In this document: piece by piece, positions 35,628-44,328 of the stretch
Numbering within the stretch: the first letter of the stretch is position 1
Layout: every line of letters starts with the position of its first letter
NCBI GenBank assembly: GCA_018335755.1
Contig: JAGXRK010000032.1
Coordinates: forward strand, 1-64,000
DNA: 64,000 nucleotides
From: Ignavibacterium sp.
GTDB taxonomy: Bacteria > Bacteroidota > Ignavibacteria > Ignavibacteriales > Ignavibacteriaceae
Direction: 5' to 3'
Notes under the pieces: generated by a model
Told to the model about the DNA's origin: nothing
What the model saw: only the letters and a program-made list of their open reading frames with translations
The model's database searches: none
Made by a program: the position numbers and the translations under genes

Positions 35628-37574
35628 ATGATCGATCTTGTTAATATCTCGCTGCAGTTTAATGGTAAATATCTATTCAGAGATATAAATTATAGAATCA
35701 GTTCCGGTGACAGGATATCACTTGTTGGGGCTAATGGCACAGGCAAAACATCAATTCTCAGGATAATTAATGGCGAAATTGAAACTGAATCCGGTAATCT
35801 TTATAAGCAAAAAAATATTTCCATTGGTTATTTACCTCAAGATCAGGTAACACATTCAGGCAGAACCTTGATTACTGAGGCTGAATCAGCTCTGTCTGAT
35901 ATTGTGCAGCTCCAGGAAAAGGAGAAATACCTTTCTCAAGCTCTTTCCAATTCAAAACTTACCGATGAAGAAAGGAATGATCTTATAAATCAGCTTGGCG
36001 AGGTTCATCACCGGTTGGAAGAGTTAGATTCGTTCAGTGCATCTTCTAAAGTTGAAAAAATACTTCTCGGACTCGGTTTCGAGGAAAGTGATTTTGAAAA
36101 ACTTACAAATCATTTTTCGGGCGGTTGGCAGATGAGAATTGCTTTGGCAAAAATTCTTATCCGTCAGAATGATTTGCTTTTAATGGATGAACCGACAAAT
36201 CATCTTGACCTTGATTCACTTGAATGGCTTATGGATTTTCTTAAAAACTTCAAAGGCGCTCTTGTCATAGTATCTCATGATAAAAATTTTATAAACCAGT
36301 TAACAAATAAAACTTTAGAAATCTTTAATAATAATTTTTTTTCATACACTGGTGATTATGATTCTTATATCAGGTACAAACAAGAGAGGGACGAACAAAC
36401 AATCCAACTTTATGAACAGCAGCAGCGGAAACTTAAAGATACACAGCGGTTTATTGAGCGCTTCAGATATAAAAATACAAAAGCCAAACAGGTTCAAAGC
36501 AGAATAAAGCAGCTTGAAAAGATTGAGATGATTGAACTGCCGGAGGATAAAGCTGAAATAAATATCAGGTTTCCTGAACCACAGCAGAGCGGAAGAGTAA
36601 ATATCGAGCTTAAGAATATTTCGAAATCCTATGGAAGCAATAGAGTTTTTGAGAGTGCTGAATTTAAGGTTGATCGTGGTGAGAAAATTGCTTTTGTTGG
36701 ACCGAATGGTGCAGGCAAAACAACACTGGCTAAGATTATTGCCGGAGTTATTGATTTTGATAAAGGAGATAGAGTAATTGGTCACAACACTCTGATTTCT
36801 TACTACGCACAGGATGTGGCTGATAACCTGAAACCTGAACTTGATATACTTGAAACATTAGATGGAATTGCACCTGATAAAACTTTAGGTCAGCTTCGTT
36901 CATTACTTGGTTCTTTTCTTTTCATAGGAGATGATGTGTTCAAGAAAGCAGGTGTTCTTTCTGGTGGTGAAAAAAGTCGAGTTGCACTGTGTAAAATACT
37001 TCTTACCAAATCCAATTTAATAATTCTTGACGAACCGACAAACCATCTCGATTATTCTTCAAAAAAAATTCTGCAAAATGCTTTAATTAATTTTAACGGC
37101 TCACTTATTCTTGTATCTCACGATGTAGATTTTTTAAGACCTGTGGTAAACCGGGTAGTTGATATCAGAAAAGGAATTATAAAAAATTATCCGGGCAATA
37201 TTGATTATTACCTTTCAAAGCGGGAAGAATTAAAACTATCGGAAATCGTAAATAATAAAAAAATAACAAGGGATGATACGCTGTCGCGGAAGGAATTGAA
37301 ACGAATTGAAGCTGAACAAAGACAACAAAAATATCTGGCTACAAAAGACTTATTAAAAAGAATTTCAGAAGCTGAAAGTAAAATCAGCGAGCTGGAGCGG
37401 CTTACGAAACAATTAGAACTAAATCTTACCGACCCGAAGACTTATTCTAATCCGGAACTGGCAAAAGAAACGACTAAAAAGTTCAACTCTGCCAAAACAG
37501 ATCTCGAGGATATTCTCTTTCAATGGGAAATGATGAATGAGAAACTTGCAGAAATTGAATCGCAATTTTCTTAA
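35628..37574 (+). CDS. ABC-F family ATPase
   Basis: The 648-residue protein has two ABC domains and no membrane segments. The first has GANGTGKTSI, SGGWQMRIALAKIL and LLLMDEPTNHLD; the second has GPNGAGKTTLAKII, LSGGEKSRVALCKIL and LIILDEPTNHLD. The linker between them is the charged helical P-site region typical of ABC-F proteins (residues about 240-310, with FRYKNTKAKQVQSR). The C-terminal 100 residues form a coiled coil as in Uup/YdiF. Members act on the ribosome to rescue stalled translation or give antibiotic resistance. It begins 8 bases after the PorZ-like gene. Subclass (Uup, YbiT or other) is not settled. Confidence 0.9.
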   Translation: MIDLVNISLQFNGKYLFRDINYRISSGDRISLVGANGTGKTSILRIINGEIETESGNLYKQKNISIGYLPQDQVTHSGRTLITEAESALSDIVQLQEKEKYLSQALSNSKLTDEERNDLINQLGEVHHRLEELDSFSASSKVEKILLGLGFEESDFEKLTNHFSGGWQMRIALAKILIRQNDLLLMDEPTNHLDLDSLEWLMDFLKNFKGALVIVSHDKNFINQLTNKTLEIFNNNFFSYTGDYDSYIRYKQERDEQTIQLYEQQQRKLKDTQRFIERFRYKNTKAKQVQSRIKQLEKIEMIELPEDKAEINIRFPEPQQSGRVNIELKNISKSYGSNRVFESAEFKVDRGEKIAFVGPNGAGKTTLAKIIAGVIDFDKGDRVIGHNTLISYYAQDVADNLKPELDILETLDGIAPDKTLGQLRSLLGSFLFIGDDVFKKAGVLSGGEKSRVALCKILLTKSNLIILDEPTNHLDYSSKKILQNALINFNGSLILVSHDVDFLRPVVNRVVDIRKGIIKNYPGNIDYYLSKREELKLSEIVNNKKITRDDTLSRKELKRIEAEQRQQKYLATKDLLKRISEAESKISELERLTKQLELNLTDPKTYSNPELAKETTKKFNSAKTDLEDILFQWEMMNEKLAEIESQFS

Positions 37575-38545
37575 ATCTTTATTCCAAGATATTCTTCAGT
37601 TAGAGCAATACCGCCATAAATTGCCGCATCATCAGCAAGTTTTGATGGCAGAATTTTTAATCCATTAGCAGAATCTTTCAGTACGTGTTTATTGAACGAA
37701 CTTTTTATAACCGGTAACATAAAGTTGTCCGCCGCCTCAATTAATCCTCCCGCAAGAACAATCATATCAAAGTTCAAAAAGTTTGTCAGACCTGCAAGTA
37801 CCTGTCCAATTGTTTCACTGGCTTCGGTTATTCGTTTCAGAACAACTTTATCTTTTTTAGCTATTGCATTTTTCAGTGCACCGCTTTTTATTTTTTTCCC
37901 GGATTTTACGTAATCCTTTAAAACACATCTTCTGCCGGCTTTAATATCTGCAAATATTCGGTTCACTATAGCAGTTCGGCTTGCAACAGACTCAAAACAC
38001 CCTTTCCTGCCGCATCCGCAGACAGGCCCATTTTTTTCAACCGGGATGTGACCAATTTCACCGGCTACAAACTTAGAACCTCTGTACAATTTTTCATTCA
38101 ATATTATGCCGCCGCCGATTCCGGTTCCGACTGAAACCACTAAAATATTTTTTGCTTTTTTACCAACACCAAAGTGCTTTATGCCCAGCGCAGCAAGGTT
38201 CACATCGTTTTCTATAAGTACCGGATGATTAATTCTCTTTTGTAGTGCTTTTTTAATGTTATAATTTTTCAATCCAAGGTTTGGAGCCAGACCGATAATT
38301 CCTGTAAGAGGATTAACTGAGCCGGGAACCCCAAGCGATACAGAAACTATCTGGCTCGATTTAACACCTGACTTTTCAATTACAGAACTGATCAACTGTA
38401 TAATGTCATTTATGTAAGTTGAAGTTCCTGCCTCAACGTTTGTGGGTTTTTTATCCCTTGCAATTATTCCTTCTTTAGTGTTCAATACGGAAGCAAGTAT
38501 TTTTGTCCCGCCCATATCAACACTTACAGTATATTTAGAAGCCAA
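37571..38545 (-). CDS. ROK family sugar kinase (glucokinase-like)
   Basis: The 324-residue protein has the ATP-binding DMGGTKILASV motif at the N-terminus and the active-site block LIENDVNLAALG. The ROK zinc motif runs GHIPVEKNGPVCGCGRKGC, with CGCGRKGC donating cysteines and the leading histidine, and is followed by an ATP-site glycine motif VLAGGLIE. These proteins phosphorylate glucose or N-acetyl sugars in the cytoplasm. No DNA-binding domain precedes the kinase, so it is an enzyme rather than a repressor. Its end overlaps the convergent ABC-F gene by 4 bases. Glucokinase is likely, but sugar preference is not proven. Confidence 0.88.
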   Translation of the reverse strand: MASKYTVSVDMGGTKILASVLNTKEGIIARDKKPTNVEAGTSTYINDIIQLISSVIEKSGVKSSQIVSVSLGVPGSVNPLTGIIGLAPNLGLKNYNIKKALQKRINHPVLIENDVNLAALGIKHFGVGKKAKNILVVSVGTGIGGGIILNEKLYRGSKFVAGEIGHIPVEKNGPVCGCGRKGCFESVASRTAIVNRIFADIKAGRRCVLKDYVKSGKKIKSGALKNAIAKKDKVVLKRITEASETIGQVLAGLTNFLNFDMIVLAGGLIEAADNFMLPVIKSSFNKHVLKDSANGLKILPSKLADDAAIYGGIALTEEYLGIKI

Positions 38546-38686
38546 ACTGCTCTCCTTTGTGAATGAAAATTAAATTGAACAGTAAAAAACTATTCATTTT
38601 TATTCAGCTAAACAACAAGAAATTAAAATATTATAACTATGCTTTCAAAATGATTAGCTATTTTATGCATATAAAAACAACCATTT

Positions 38687-39472
38687 ATGAATTCAGTACG
38701 TCCACTAAAAAAATTCGGTCAGAATTATCTTAAAGATAAAAACATCTTAAAAAAGATAGTTGATGAAATTAATCCTCTTGAACAGGACAATTTACTCGAA
38801 ATTGGTCCTGGTATGGGTTCACTCACTGAAGTGCTTGTAGAAAAAGGAATTTCATTTACAGCAGTTGAAATTGATAAGCGGGTTATAGATGATTTACGAA
38901 CCAGGTATCAATCTGTAAATATTATCCAAAATGATATTCTTGAACTTAATTTGAATAAACTGTTAAGAACTGAAACAGACAAGCTCAGAATTGCAGGTAA
39001 TATTCCTTACAATTTAACTTCACCTATCTTGTTTAAGATGATTGAAAACTCTGTAATTATTAAAGATGCTGTTCTAATGGTTCAATATGAAGTAGCCAAA
39101 AGAATTACAGCAAAGCAGGGAATGAAAGACTATGGAATATTAGCGGTAGTGCTTTCCTATTTTGCAGATGTCAAACTGGCATTTAAAGTTTCAGCTAACG
39201 TGTTCTATCCAAAACCAAAAGTTGAATCTGCTGTTGTACATTTATTCTTTAAAAATATTGAGCAAAACCAAGCCTTTCAGAAGACCTTCATAAAAGCAGT
39301 TAAAGCCGCTTTCGGAAATAGAAGAAAAATGCTTAGAAATTCTTTAAGTAATAGTATATTTGCCGAAATAAATTTTTCAGAATCCGGCATTGATCTTTCC
39401 AAACGGGCAGAGCAGCTAAGTCTGGATGATTTTTTATTACTTACTGAATTTATTTTGAAAAAGCAGATTTAG
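38687..39472 (+). CDS. rsmA: 16S rRNA (adenine1518-N6/adenine1519-N6)-dimethyltransferase
   Basis: The 261-residue protein begins with PLKKFGQNYLKDKNI, the N-terminal signature of RsmA/KsgA. The SAM-binding motif LLEIGPGMGSLTEVL follows near residue 37, then AVEIDK and the catalytic AGNIPYNLTSPILFK motif. The C-terminal region with YPKPKVESAVV completes the family. It dimethylates two adjacent adenines in helix 45 of 16S rRNA late in small-subunit assembly. It stands in a plus-strand run with the PAP2 and menG genes. Confidence 0.95.
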   Translation: MNSVRPLKKFGQNYLKDKNILKKIVDEINPLEQDNLLEIGPGMGSLTEVLVEKGISFTAVEIDKRVIDDLRTRYQSVNIIQNDILELNLNKLLRTETDKLRIAGNIPYNLTSPILFKMIENSVIIKDAVLMVQYEVAKRITAKQGMKDYGILAVVLSYFADVKLAFKVSANVFYPKPKVESAVVHLFFKNIEQNQAFQKTFIKAVKAAFGNRRKMLRNSLSNSIFAEINFSESGIDLSKRAEQLSLDDFLLLTEFILKKQI

Positions 39473-39504
39473 TCACTGAATTATACAGATAACAAGCAAT
39501 TTAA

Positions 39505-40458
39505 ATGGATAGAATAAAATCATTTATAAAAAACCTTAAAGCTTTCGATGTTGTACTGATAGCATTTTATATCTTCCTCTCTTTGCTGCACATAATTTTT
39601 TATGACAGAATTGAAGAACCATTATACTGGATAGCAGTAAACATTTTTGTTATTGCTTTCACTTTTATGCTTGCATATATGGAGTCAAAAGGTGAAAGTA
39701 AATTCTGGGTAATATTACATTACTGGTACATAGCACCTGTAATACTCCTTACTTTCAGACAGCTTCATTTCATGATAAAACCAATACGCCCTTATGATTA
39801 TGATGAATTATTTATTCAAATAGACCGTTGGATGTTTTTCGGTTATGATCCTACTCATGTTCTTTATCAGATTGCTAACCCAGTACTCACGGAGATATTA
39901 CAAATTGTTTATGGAATATTTTATTTGCTGCCAATAATACTCTGCTTAGCTCTTCTTAAAGACAAGCGATATGTTGCAGTTGATTACGCTTTATTCTCAG
40001 TTATTTATGGCTTCTATCTTTCCTATCTGGGCTATTTTCTTCTTCCGGGAATCGGACCAAGATTTTATCTTCACGATTTTGCAACATTAAATGATGCATT
40101 ACCGGGTTTATGGCTTACAAATTTTTTACGTGAAGTTGTCAACACAGGGGAGGGAATTCCGTCAGGAACTTTAAATCCTGCTGAAGTTGTTCAGAGAGAT
40201 ATTTTCCCGAGCGGACATACAATGATAACCCTTATTGTTATGTATTTATCTGTTAAACTTAAAAGCAGGAGCAGGTATTTCTTTATTCCGGTTGGGTCAC
40301 TATTGATCTTTTCTACTGTTTATTTATGGTATCATTATGTAATAGATTTAATCGGTGGTGCTGCTTTTATGATATTCTCTATCTGGTCAGGTAAACATAT
40401 TTTCAACTGGTGGAGAGGTAAAGTCGGCAAGGAACAATTTTCATTTGATAAGCATTGA
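39505..40458 (+). CDS. PAP2-superfamily membrane protein (inositolphosphotransferase-like)
   Basis: The 317-residue protein has about seven hydrophobic helices. The C-terminal third carries the PAP2 motifs: DIFPSGHTM and, further on, LWYHYVIDLIGG, whose histidines form the catalytic pair. The first PAP2 motif (K-x6-RP) is absent in classical form; GIGPRFYL takes its place, as in the PAP2_3 group that includes inositol phosphorylceramide synthase-like enzymes. It should act at the membrane on lipid phosphates or headgroup transfer. It starts 32 bases after rsmA and ends 14 bases before menG. Substrate is unknown. Confidence 0.82.
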   Translation: MDRIKSFIKNLKAFDVVLIAFYIFLSLLHIIFYDRIEEPLYWIAVNIFVIAFTFMLAYMESKGESKFWVILHYWYIAPVILLTFRQLHFMIKPIRPYDYDELFIQIDRWMFFGYDPTHVLYQIANPVLTEILQIVYGIFYLLPIILCLALLKDKRYVAVDYALFSVIYGFYLSYLGYFLLPGIGPRFYLHDFATLNDALPGLWLTNFLREVVNTGEGIPSGTLNPAEVVQRDIFPSGHTMITLIVMYLSVKLKSRSRYFFIPVGSLLIFSTVYLWYHYVIDLIGGAAFMIFSIWSGKHIFNWWRGKVGKEQFSFDKH

Positions 40459-40472
40459 TTTTGTAGCATTTT

Positions 40473-41156
40473 ATGAGTGATAAGAAAAGACAGGTTAAAA
40501 GAATTTTTGATTCGATTGCGTTCAGATATGATTTTCTAAATCATTTTCTGAGCTTTGGAATTGATCATTACTGGAGAAAAAAGGCATTAAAACTTTCCGG
40601 AATTAATTCAGATTCTATTTTGCTGGATGTTGCCTGCGGAACTGGCGATGTTGCAATACGGGCAAACAAAATGGGTGCGACTAAAATATACGGCGCTGAT
40701 TTCTCACATAATATGCTGAAACTGTTCAATAAAAAAAGTAACTGGATAGTCGGCAGAAATGTACAAATGGTAGCGGAGTCTATTCCATTCAAGGATAAAA
40801 GTGTTACTAATATCACGGTCGCATTTGGAGTGAGAAACTTTTATAACATTCAACAGGGATTTGATTCTTTCTTCAGAGTGTTAAAGAAAAACGGCAAGGC
40901 TACAGTTATTGAATTCCGTATGCCGGAAAACAGATTCTTTAAAGCTCTATATAAGTTTTACTTCAAAAAGATATTACCAAAAGTGGGCGGATTGATTTCC
41001 GGTGATAAAGAAGCATATACCTACCTGCCGGAATCAGTAGAAGAGTTTGATGAGAAAGTTGATCTGGTTAAGCTTCTGAAAAATTCAGGATTCATAAATA
41101 TTAAAAAGCACAGTATGACGTTCGGAATTGTTCAGGTAATTATTGCTGAAAAATAA
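40473..41156 (+). CDS. menG: Demethylmenaquinone methyltransferase
   Basis: The 227-residue protein matches the UbiE/MenG family in length. It shows FDSIAFRYDFLNHFLSFGID at the N-terminus, the SAM motif LLDVACGTGDVAIRA near residue 50, VAFGVRNFYN, and PKVGGLISGDKEAYTYLPES near residue 165. It methylates demethylmenaquinone to menaquinone in the respiratory quinone pathway. No other men genes are nearby, so it is an isolated member of the pathway. The stop codon directly abuts that of the convergent lipoprotein gene with no gap. Confidence 0.92.
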   Translation: MSDKKRQVKRIFDSIAFRYDFLNHFLSFGIDHYWRKKALKLSGINSDSILLDVACGTGDVAIRANKMGATKIYGADFSHNMLKLFNKKSNWIVGRNVQMVAESIPFKDKSVTNITVAFGVRNFYNIQQGFDSFFRVLKKNGKATVIEFRMPENRFFKALYKFYFKKILPKVGGLISGDKEAYTYLPESVEEFDEKVDLVKLLKNSGFINIKKHSMTFGIVQVIIAEK

Positions 41157-41930
41157 TCAGGGAATATTAGACCCTGACAACTGTTCAACCACAACAGTGC
41201 CTTCCGGATAAGCAATATTTCCCCAAAAGAAACTCAACAGTTCTGCATCACCTTCCCACTTATAAAAGCCGGTATCTTCAGCTATCCACGCAAATGCTTT
41301 GAATGTTTCGGTTGTGAGGTCTAATCCGGTTATGATAGTCATGTCATACTGTATTTTAAATACTTCTTTGGTTATTGATGTACTTCTAAAAGTAATAGTG
41401 ATTGAATCTTTCTCAATTACAACTGCGGAAATTTTTACAACATCAATGCGGGATACACCAAGATCAATTGATACGTTGTAAACAGGCCAGGTTTGATTTA
41501 TGCTAAAAGGAAAATAAAGCAGCCGGTATTCATTGCTTATTGTAAGTAAACTACGCAGTGAGTCGGGTACTATTGCTGCTACTCCCGTGGTATCAAAATA
41601 AGCAAATACGCCATTTGTACTTTTTCTGAAATAAGAATTTGACACATCAAGATTTCCGTTCAATTCTAGCGAATCAATTCTTACCTGGTAAGGAGTCTGC
41701 TGTAAATTAGCCTCACCTTGCAGGTAGCTTTTTCTTGTACCGGACTGGATTTGTCCGGTGCTGTCAAAGACGGCAACATTATAGAAGAAATAACTTCCGT
41801 CAGTATTTGGGAAAAAATTTCGCTTATCCTCTACAGCAGGCGGTTCAGTAATTGCTTCCTTACAGCCTGAGACAAATAGTAGGGTTACTATCAGGAATAT
41901 TGTTTTTGTTAGAGTACGTTTATTCATCAT
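41157..41930 (-). CDS. Lipoprotein of unknown function
   Basis: The 257-residue protein has a lipoprotein signal with VSGC, so the cysteine near residue 23 should be lipidated. The remainder is beta-rich with aromatic strands (GSYFFYNVAVFDSTG, EYRLLYFPFSINQTWPVYNV) and no recognised domain. It probably lies at the outer membrane or in the periplasm. The ATG overlaps the rdgB stop by 4 bases (ATGA), so it is translated from the rdgB message. Why a surface lipoprotein should be coupled with nucleotide-pool enzymes is not clear. Confidence 0.7.
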   Translation of the reverse strand: MMNKRTLTKTIFLIVTLLFVSGCKEAITEPPAVEDKRNFFPNTDGSYFFYNVAVFDSTGQIQSGTRKSYLQGEANLQQTPYQVRIDSLELNGNLDVSNSYFRKSTNGVFAYFDTTGVAAIVPDSLRSLLTISNEYRLLYFPFSINQTWPVYNVSIDLGVSRIDVVKISAVVIEKDSITITFRSTSITKEVFKIQYDMTIITGLDLTTETFKAFAWIAEDTGFYKWEGDAELLSFFWGNIAYPEGTVVVEQLSGSNIP

Positions 41931-42517
41931 AAATTTATTAAAATCTCTTTCAATTGTTCAAATGCTTTTAATCTGTGACTTATCTTATTCTTTTCTTGTA
42001 AACTCAATTCACCCATAGTAAGTTCATAACCATCGGGAATAAAATACGGATCATAACCGAATCCGTTTGTACCTCTTCCCTGTCTGATTATTCTGCCTTT
42101 ACAATCGCCATTTACAATCTTAAGATTATTACCATCGTAATAAACTGCAATACAAATATATTTCGCTAAATAAGGTTCTGAAAATTTTTCCAGTTCCGCA
42201 ATTAGTTTTTTGTTATTCTGTTCATCAGTGGCATTTTCACCAGTATATCTTGCAGAAATTACCCCAGGCGCACCATCTAATTGCTCAACTGATAAACCGG
42301 AATCGTCTGCTATTACCGGTAATTTAAATAAATCATAAGCAGCTTTGGCTTTTTTGATTGCATTGGCTTCAAATGTACCCGCGTCTTCAATCACCTCAGG
42401 ATAATTATCAAAATCAAGTAAAGAAAGTATTTTAAGATTTAAGTCTTTAAATATCTCGCGGATGTCCTCCATTTTCCCTTTATTGGTTGTGGCGATCAAA
42501 ATCCTTTTTTGTGTCAT
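41927..42517 (-). CDS. rdgB: XTP/dITP diphosphatase (HAM1 family)
   Basis: The 196-residue protein has the family motifs in order: ILIATTNKGKMEDI at the start, VIADDSGLSVEQLDGAPGV, SARYTGENATD, and near the end RQGRGTNGFGYDPYFIP and SHRLKAFEQL. It hydrolyses XTP, ITP and dITP to the monophosphates and so keeps deaminated purines out of DNA and RNA. It overlaps both neighbours by 4 bases (ATGA), the deaminase upstream and the lipoprotein downstream, so three proteins are translationally coupled. Confidence 0.94.
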   Translation of the reverse strand: MTQKRILIATTNKGKMEDIREIFKDLNLKILSLLDFDNYPEVIEDAGTFEANAIKKAKAAYDLFKLPVIADDSGLSVEQLDGAPGVISARYTGENATDEQNNKKLIAELEKFSEPYLAKYICIAVYYDGNNLKIVNGDCKGRIIRQGRGTNGFGYDPYFIPDGYELTMGELSLQEKNKISHRLKAFEQLKEILINL

Positions 42518-43866
42518 ACTCGTTTTAACAAATTATTGAGTTCAGTTTTTGCATTACTAACAACTTCCTTACTGTCGTAATTTTTGGAAACTCTATCGTT
42601 AACAACCCATTTTCCTTCGATCATAACCGAATGAACATTATGCGCTGATGCTGAGTAAACAATTTTAGAATAAACATCATGTTCGTTATCCGTATAGGGT
42701 ATTTCAACTCCGTTCAAATCCAGGAGAACAAGATCAGCTTTTTTTCCGACTTCAATACTTCCGGTTTCGCCGTCGATATGCAATGCACGTGCACCTTCGA
42801 TTGTTGCAAGTCTGAATACTGTTTGCGCATCCATAACCTTTGGTCCGTGAAGTGGTTTTTGAATAAGCGAAGCCAGCCGCATTTCAATAAACACGCTAAG
42901 ATTATTATTGCACGGAGCACCATCCGCACCAAGTGATACTGAAATGCCCTCTTTCAGGTAACGGGGAATATTTGCAATGCCGGATCCAAGCTTAAGGTTG
43001 GAAGATGGACAGTGTGAAATTCTCACATCATTTTTCTTTAAAGTATTTATTTCATTTTCATTCACGTGAATACCATGGGCAAGCACTGTATGATCACTCA
43101 ATATTCCGATTGAATTAAAATGTTCTATGTTTTCCTGTCCGTATCTTTTTCTTACTTCGGCAATTTCATTTTTATTTTCTGAAGAGTGAGTGTGATAAAT
43201 GCTTCCCGGAAAGTCCTTCTGCATTTCTGATGTTTCCCTGAGCAGTTCATCTGAACAAGTTAAAATGAATCTTGGTGCAAAACCGTATTTAATCATTCCA
43301 TTGGATTCATTATGAAAATCCTTTGCAAGCTGGTAACTGCTCTTTAGCTCATCTTTTGTTGTGGATTTGAATTCAGGAAATATATCATTCTGATCTACCA
43401 TACATTTTCCGGCAAAAGCACGCATACCGGAATAGATAAGTTCTTCAAAAATAATTTCCTGGAGACTAAGGGTTCCCATATCAAGGATTGTTGTAGTTCC
43501 TCCCAATTGCAATTCAAGTATCCCGGCTCTAACAGAAGAACGAAGTGAATCTTTGTTATGAGCATTTTCATAAGGAAATATTTTCAACTGAAGCCAGTCA
43601 AGCAATTCAAGATCATCTGCAAGTCCACGAAACAACGTTTGGCAAAGATGAATATGCGTTTGAATGAATCCTGGTATTAAAGTAAGTTGAGGGTAATTAA
43701 AAACCTCTCCATCGAACTTCTCAATCGGGTAGCTACCTAAATCATGAATGGCAGAAATTTTATTATCAATTATTTCAACAGCCTGGTTTTTCAAAATTCG
43801 ATTCTGATCATCAACTGTGACTATTTCCTTAGGAATTATCAGCCATCTATTCTTACTCTCACTCAT
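42514..43866 (-). CDS. Amidohydrolase, 5'-methylthioadenosine/S-adenosylhomocysteine deaminase-like
   Basis: The protein has the amidohydrolase metal motif PGFIQTHIHLCQTLFRGLADD, YHTHSSEN, LAHGIHVNE and SLGADGAPCNNN in the right order, followed by the C-terminal EVGKKADLVLLDL segment. The motif set fits the MtaD/TrzN-like group that deaminates adenosine-type compounds (MTA, SAH, 5'-deoxyadenosine). I set the start at ATG 43866, which gives 450 residues and begins MSESKNRWLI. An ATG at 43899 would add 11 residues but overlap the preceding gene by 29 bases. The start codon sits inside a hexanucleotide array. It overlaps rdgB by 4 bases, which fits a purine-salvage context. Confidence 0.85.
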   Translation of the reverse strand: MSESKNRWLIIPKEIVTVDDQNRILKNQAVEIIDNKISAIHDLGSYPIEKFDGEVFNYPQLTLIPGFIQTHIHLCQTLFRGLADDLELLDWLQLKIFPYENAHNKDSLRSSVRAGILELQLGGTTTILDMGTLSLQEIIFEELIYSGMRAFAGKCMVDQNDIFPEFKSTTKDELKSSYQLAKDFHNESNGMIKYGFAPRFILTCSDELLRETSEMQKDFPGSIYHTHSSENKNEIAEVRKRYGQENIEHFNSIGILSDHTVLAHGIHVNENEINTLKKNDVRISHCPSSNLKLGSGIANIPRYLKEGISVSLGADGAPCNNNLSVFIEMRLASLIQKPLHGPKVMDAQTVFRLATIEGARALHIDGETGSIEVGKKADLVLLDLNGVEIPYTDNEHDVYSKIVYSASAHNVHSVMIEGKWVVNDRVSKNYDSKEVVSNAKTELNNLLKRV

Positions 43867-43888
43867 AATCTTACTCTTGCTCTTTCTC
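43847..43888 (-). repeat. Hexanucleotide array containing the deaminase start codon
   Basis: On the minus strand the array reads GAGAAA, GAGCAA, GAGTAA, GATTAT, GAGTGA, GAGTAA, GAATAG. The stop codon of the AhpD-like gene and the ATG of the deaminase gene both fall within it. The units are multiples of three, so a length change would not shift the frame. Confidence 0.6.
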
Positions 43889-44227
43889 CCTAAAAACATC
43901 CTCCATCACATCAAATGCATAACGGAGATGAGGGATTACAATTGAGCCGCCTACAATAAGAGCAACATTAAAAGTTTCATAAAGTTCTTCTTTTGTAGCG
44001 CCTTCCTGGATTGAACGATCGATATGATAAAAAATACAATCATTGCATCTTAACACCATTGAAGATGCTAATCCCATAAGCTCTTTAGTTTTGGCGTTCA
44101 ATGCCCCGTCAACATAGGCCTTATTATCAAGTGCAAAGAATTTATTAAAGTCCCTGAAACCTGAGTTGAGGATTTTCTCATTCATTTCAGCTCTGTATAA
44201 TCTTGTTTCTGAGGTGTTTTTTTTCAT
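43871..44227 (-). CDS. Carboxymuconolactone decarboxylase family protein (AhpD-like)
   Basis: The 118-residue protein has the AhpD-like motif LRCNDCIFYHIDRSIQEGA, with a CxxC pair and a following histidine, and the helix-rich frame of the family (FNVALIVGGSIVIPHLRYAFD). Members act as thiol-dependent peroxidase partners or as decarboxylases. The short single-domain length and CxxC-x3-H arrangement favour a redox role. It sits 4 bases upstream of the deaminase gene, head of an apparent four-gene operon with rdgB and the lipoprotein. The redox partner is unknown. Confidence 0.85.
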   Translation of the reverse strand: MKKNTSETRLYRAEMNEKILNSGFRDFNKFFALDNKAYVDGALNAKTKELMGLASSMVLRCNDCIFYHIDRSIQEGATKEELYETFNVALIVGGSIVIPHLRYAFDVMEDVFREKEQE

Positions 44228-44282
44228 ATTGGTCCTGAAATTAATAACTAGTTATTTAGCTTATTGATATGAACAAATAAAC

Positions 44283-44327
44283 TTAATCATCTTATTCTTA
44301 TTCTTACTCATACTCTTTATCTTAATC
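44283..44327 (-). repeat. Hexanucleotide GANTAA array
   Basis: On the minus strand this reads as about seven consecutive degenerate hexamers: GATTAA, GATAAA, GAGTAT, GAGTAA, GAATAA, GAATAA, then GATGATTAA. It lies between the rhomboid stop and the AhpD-like start. Related arrays overlap the start codons at 43866, 481 and 56387. Confidence 0.65.
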
Positions 44328-44328
44328 T

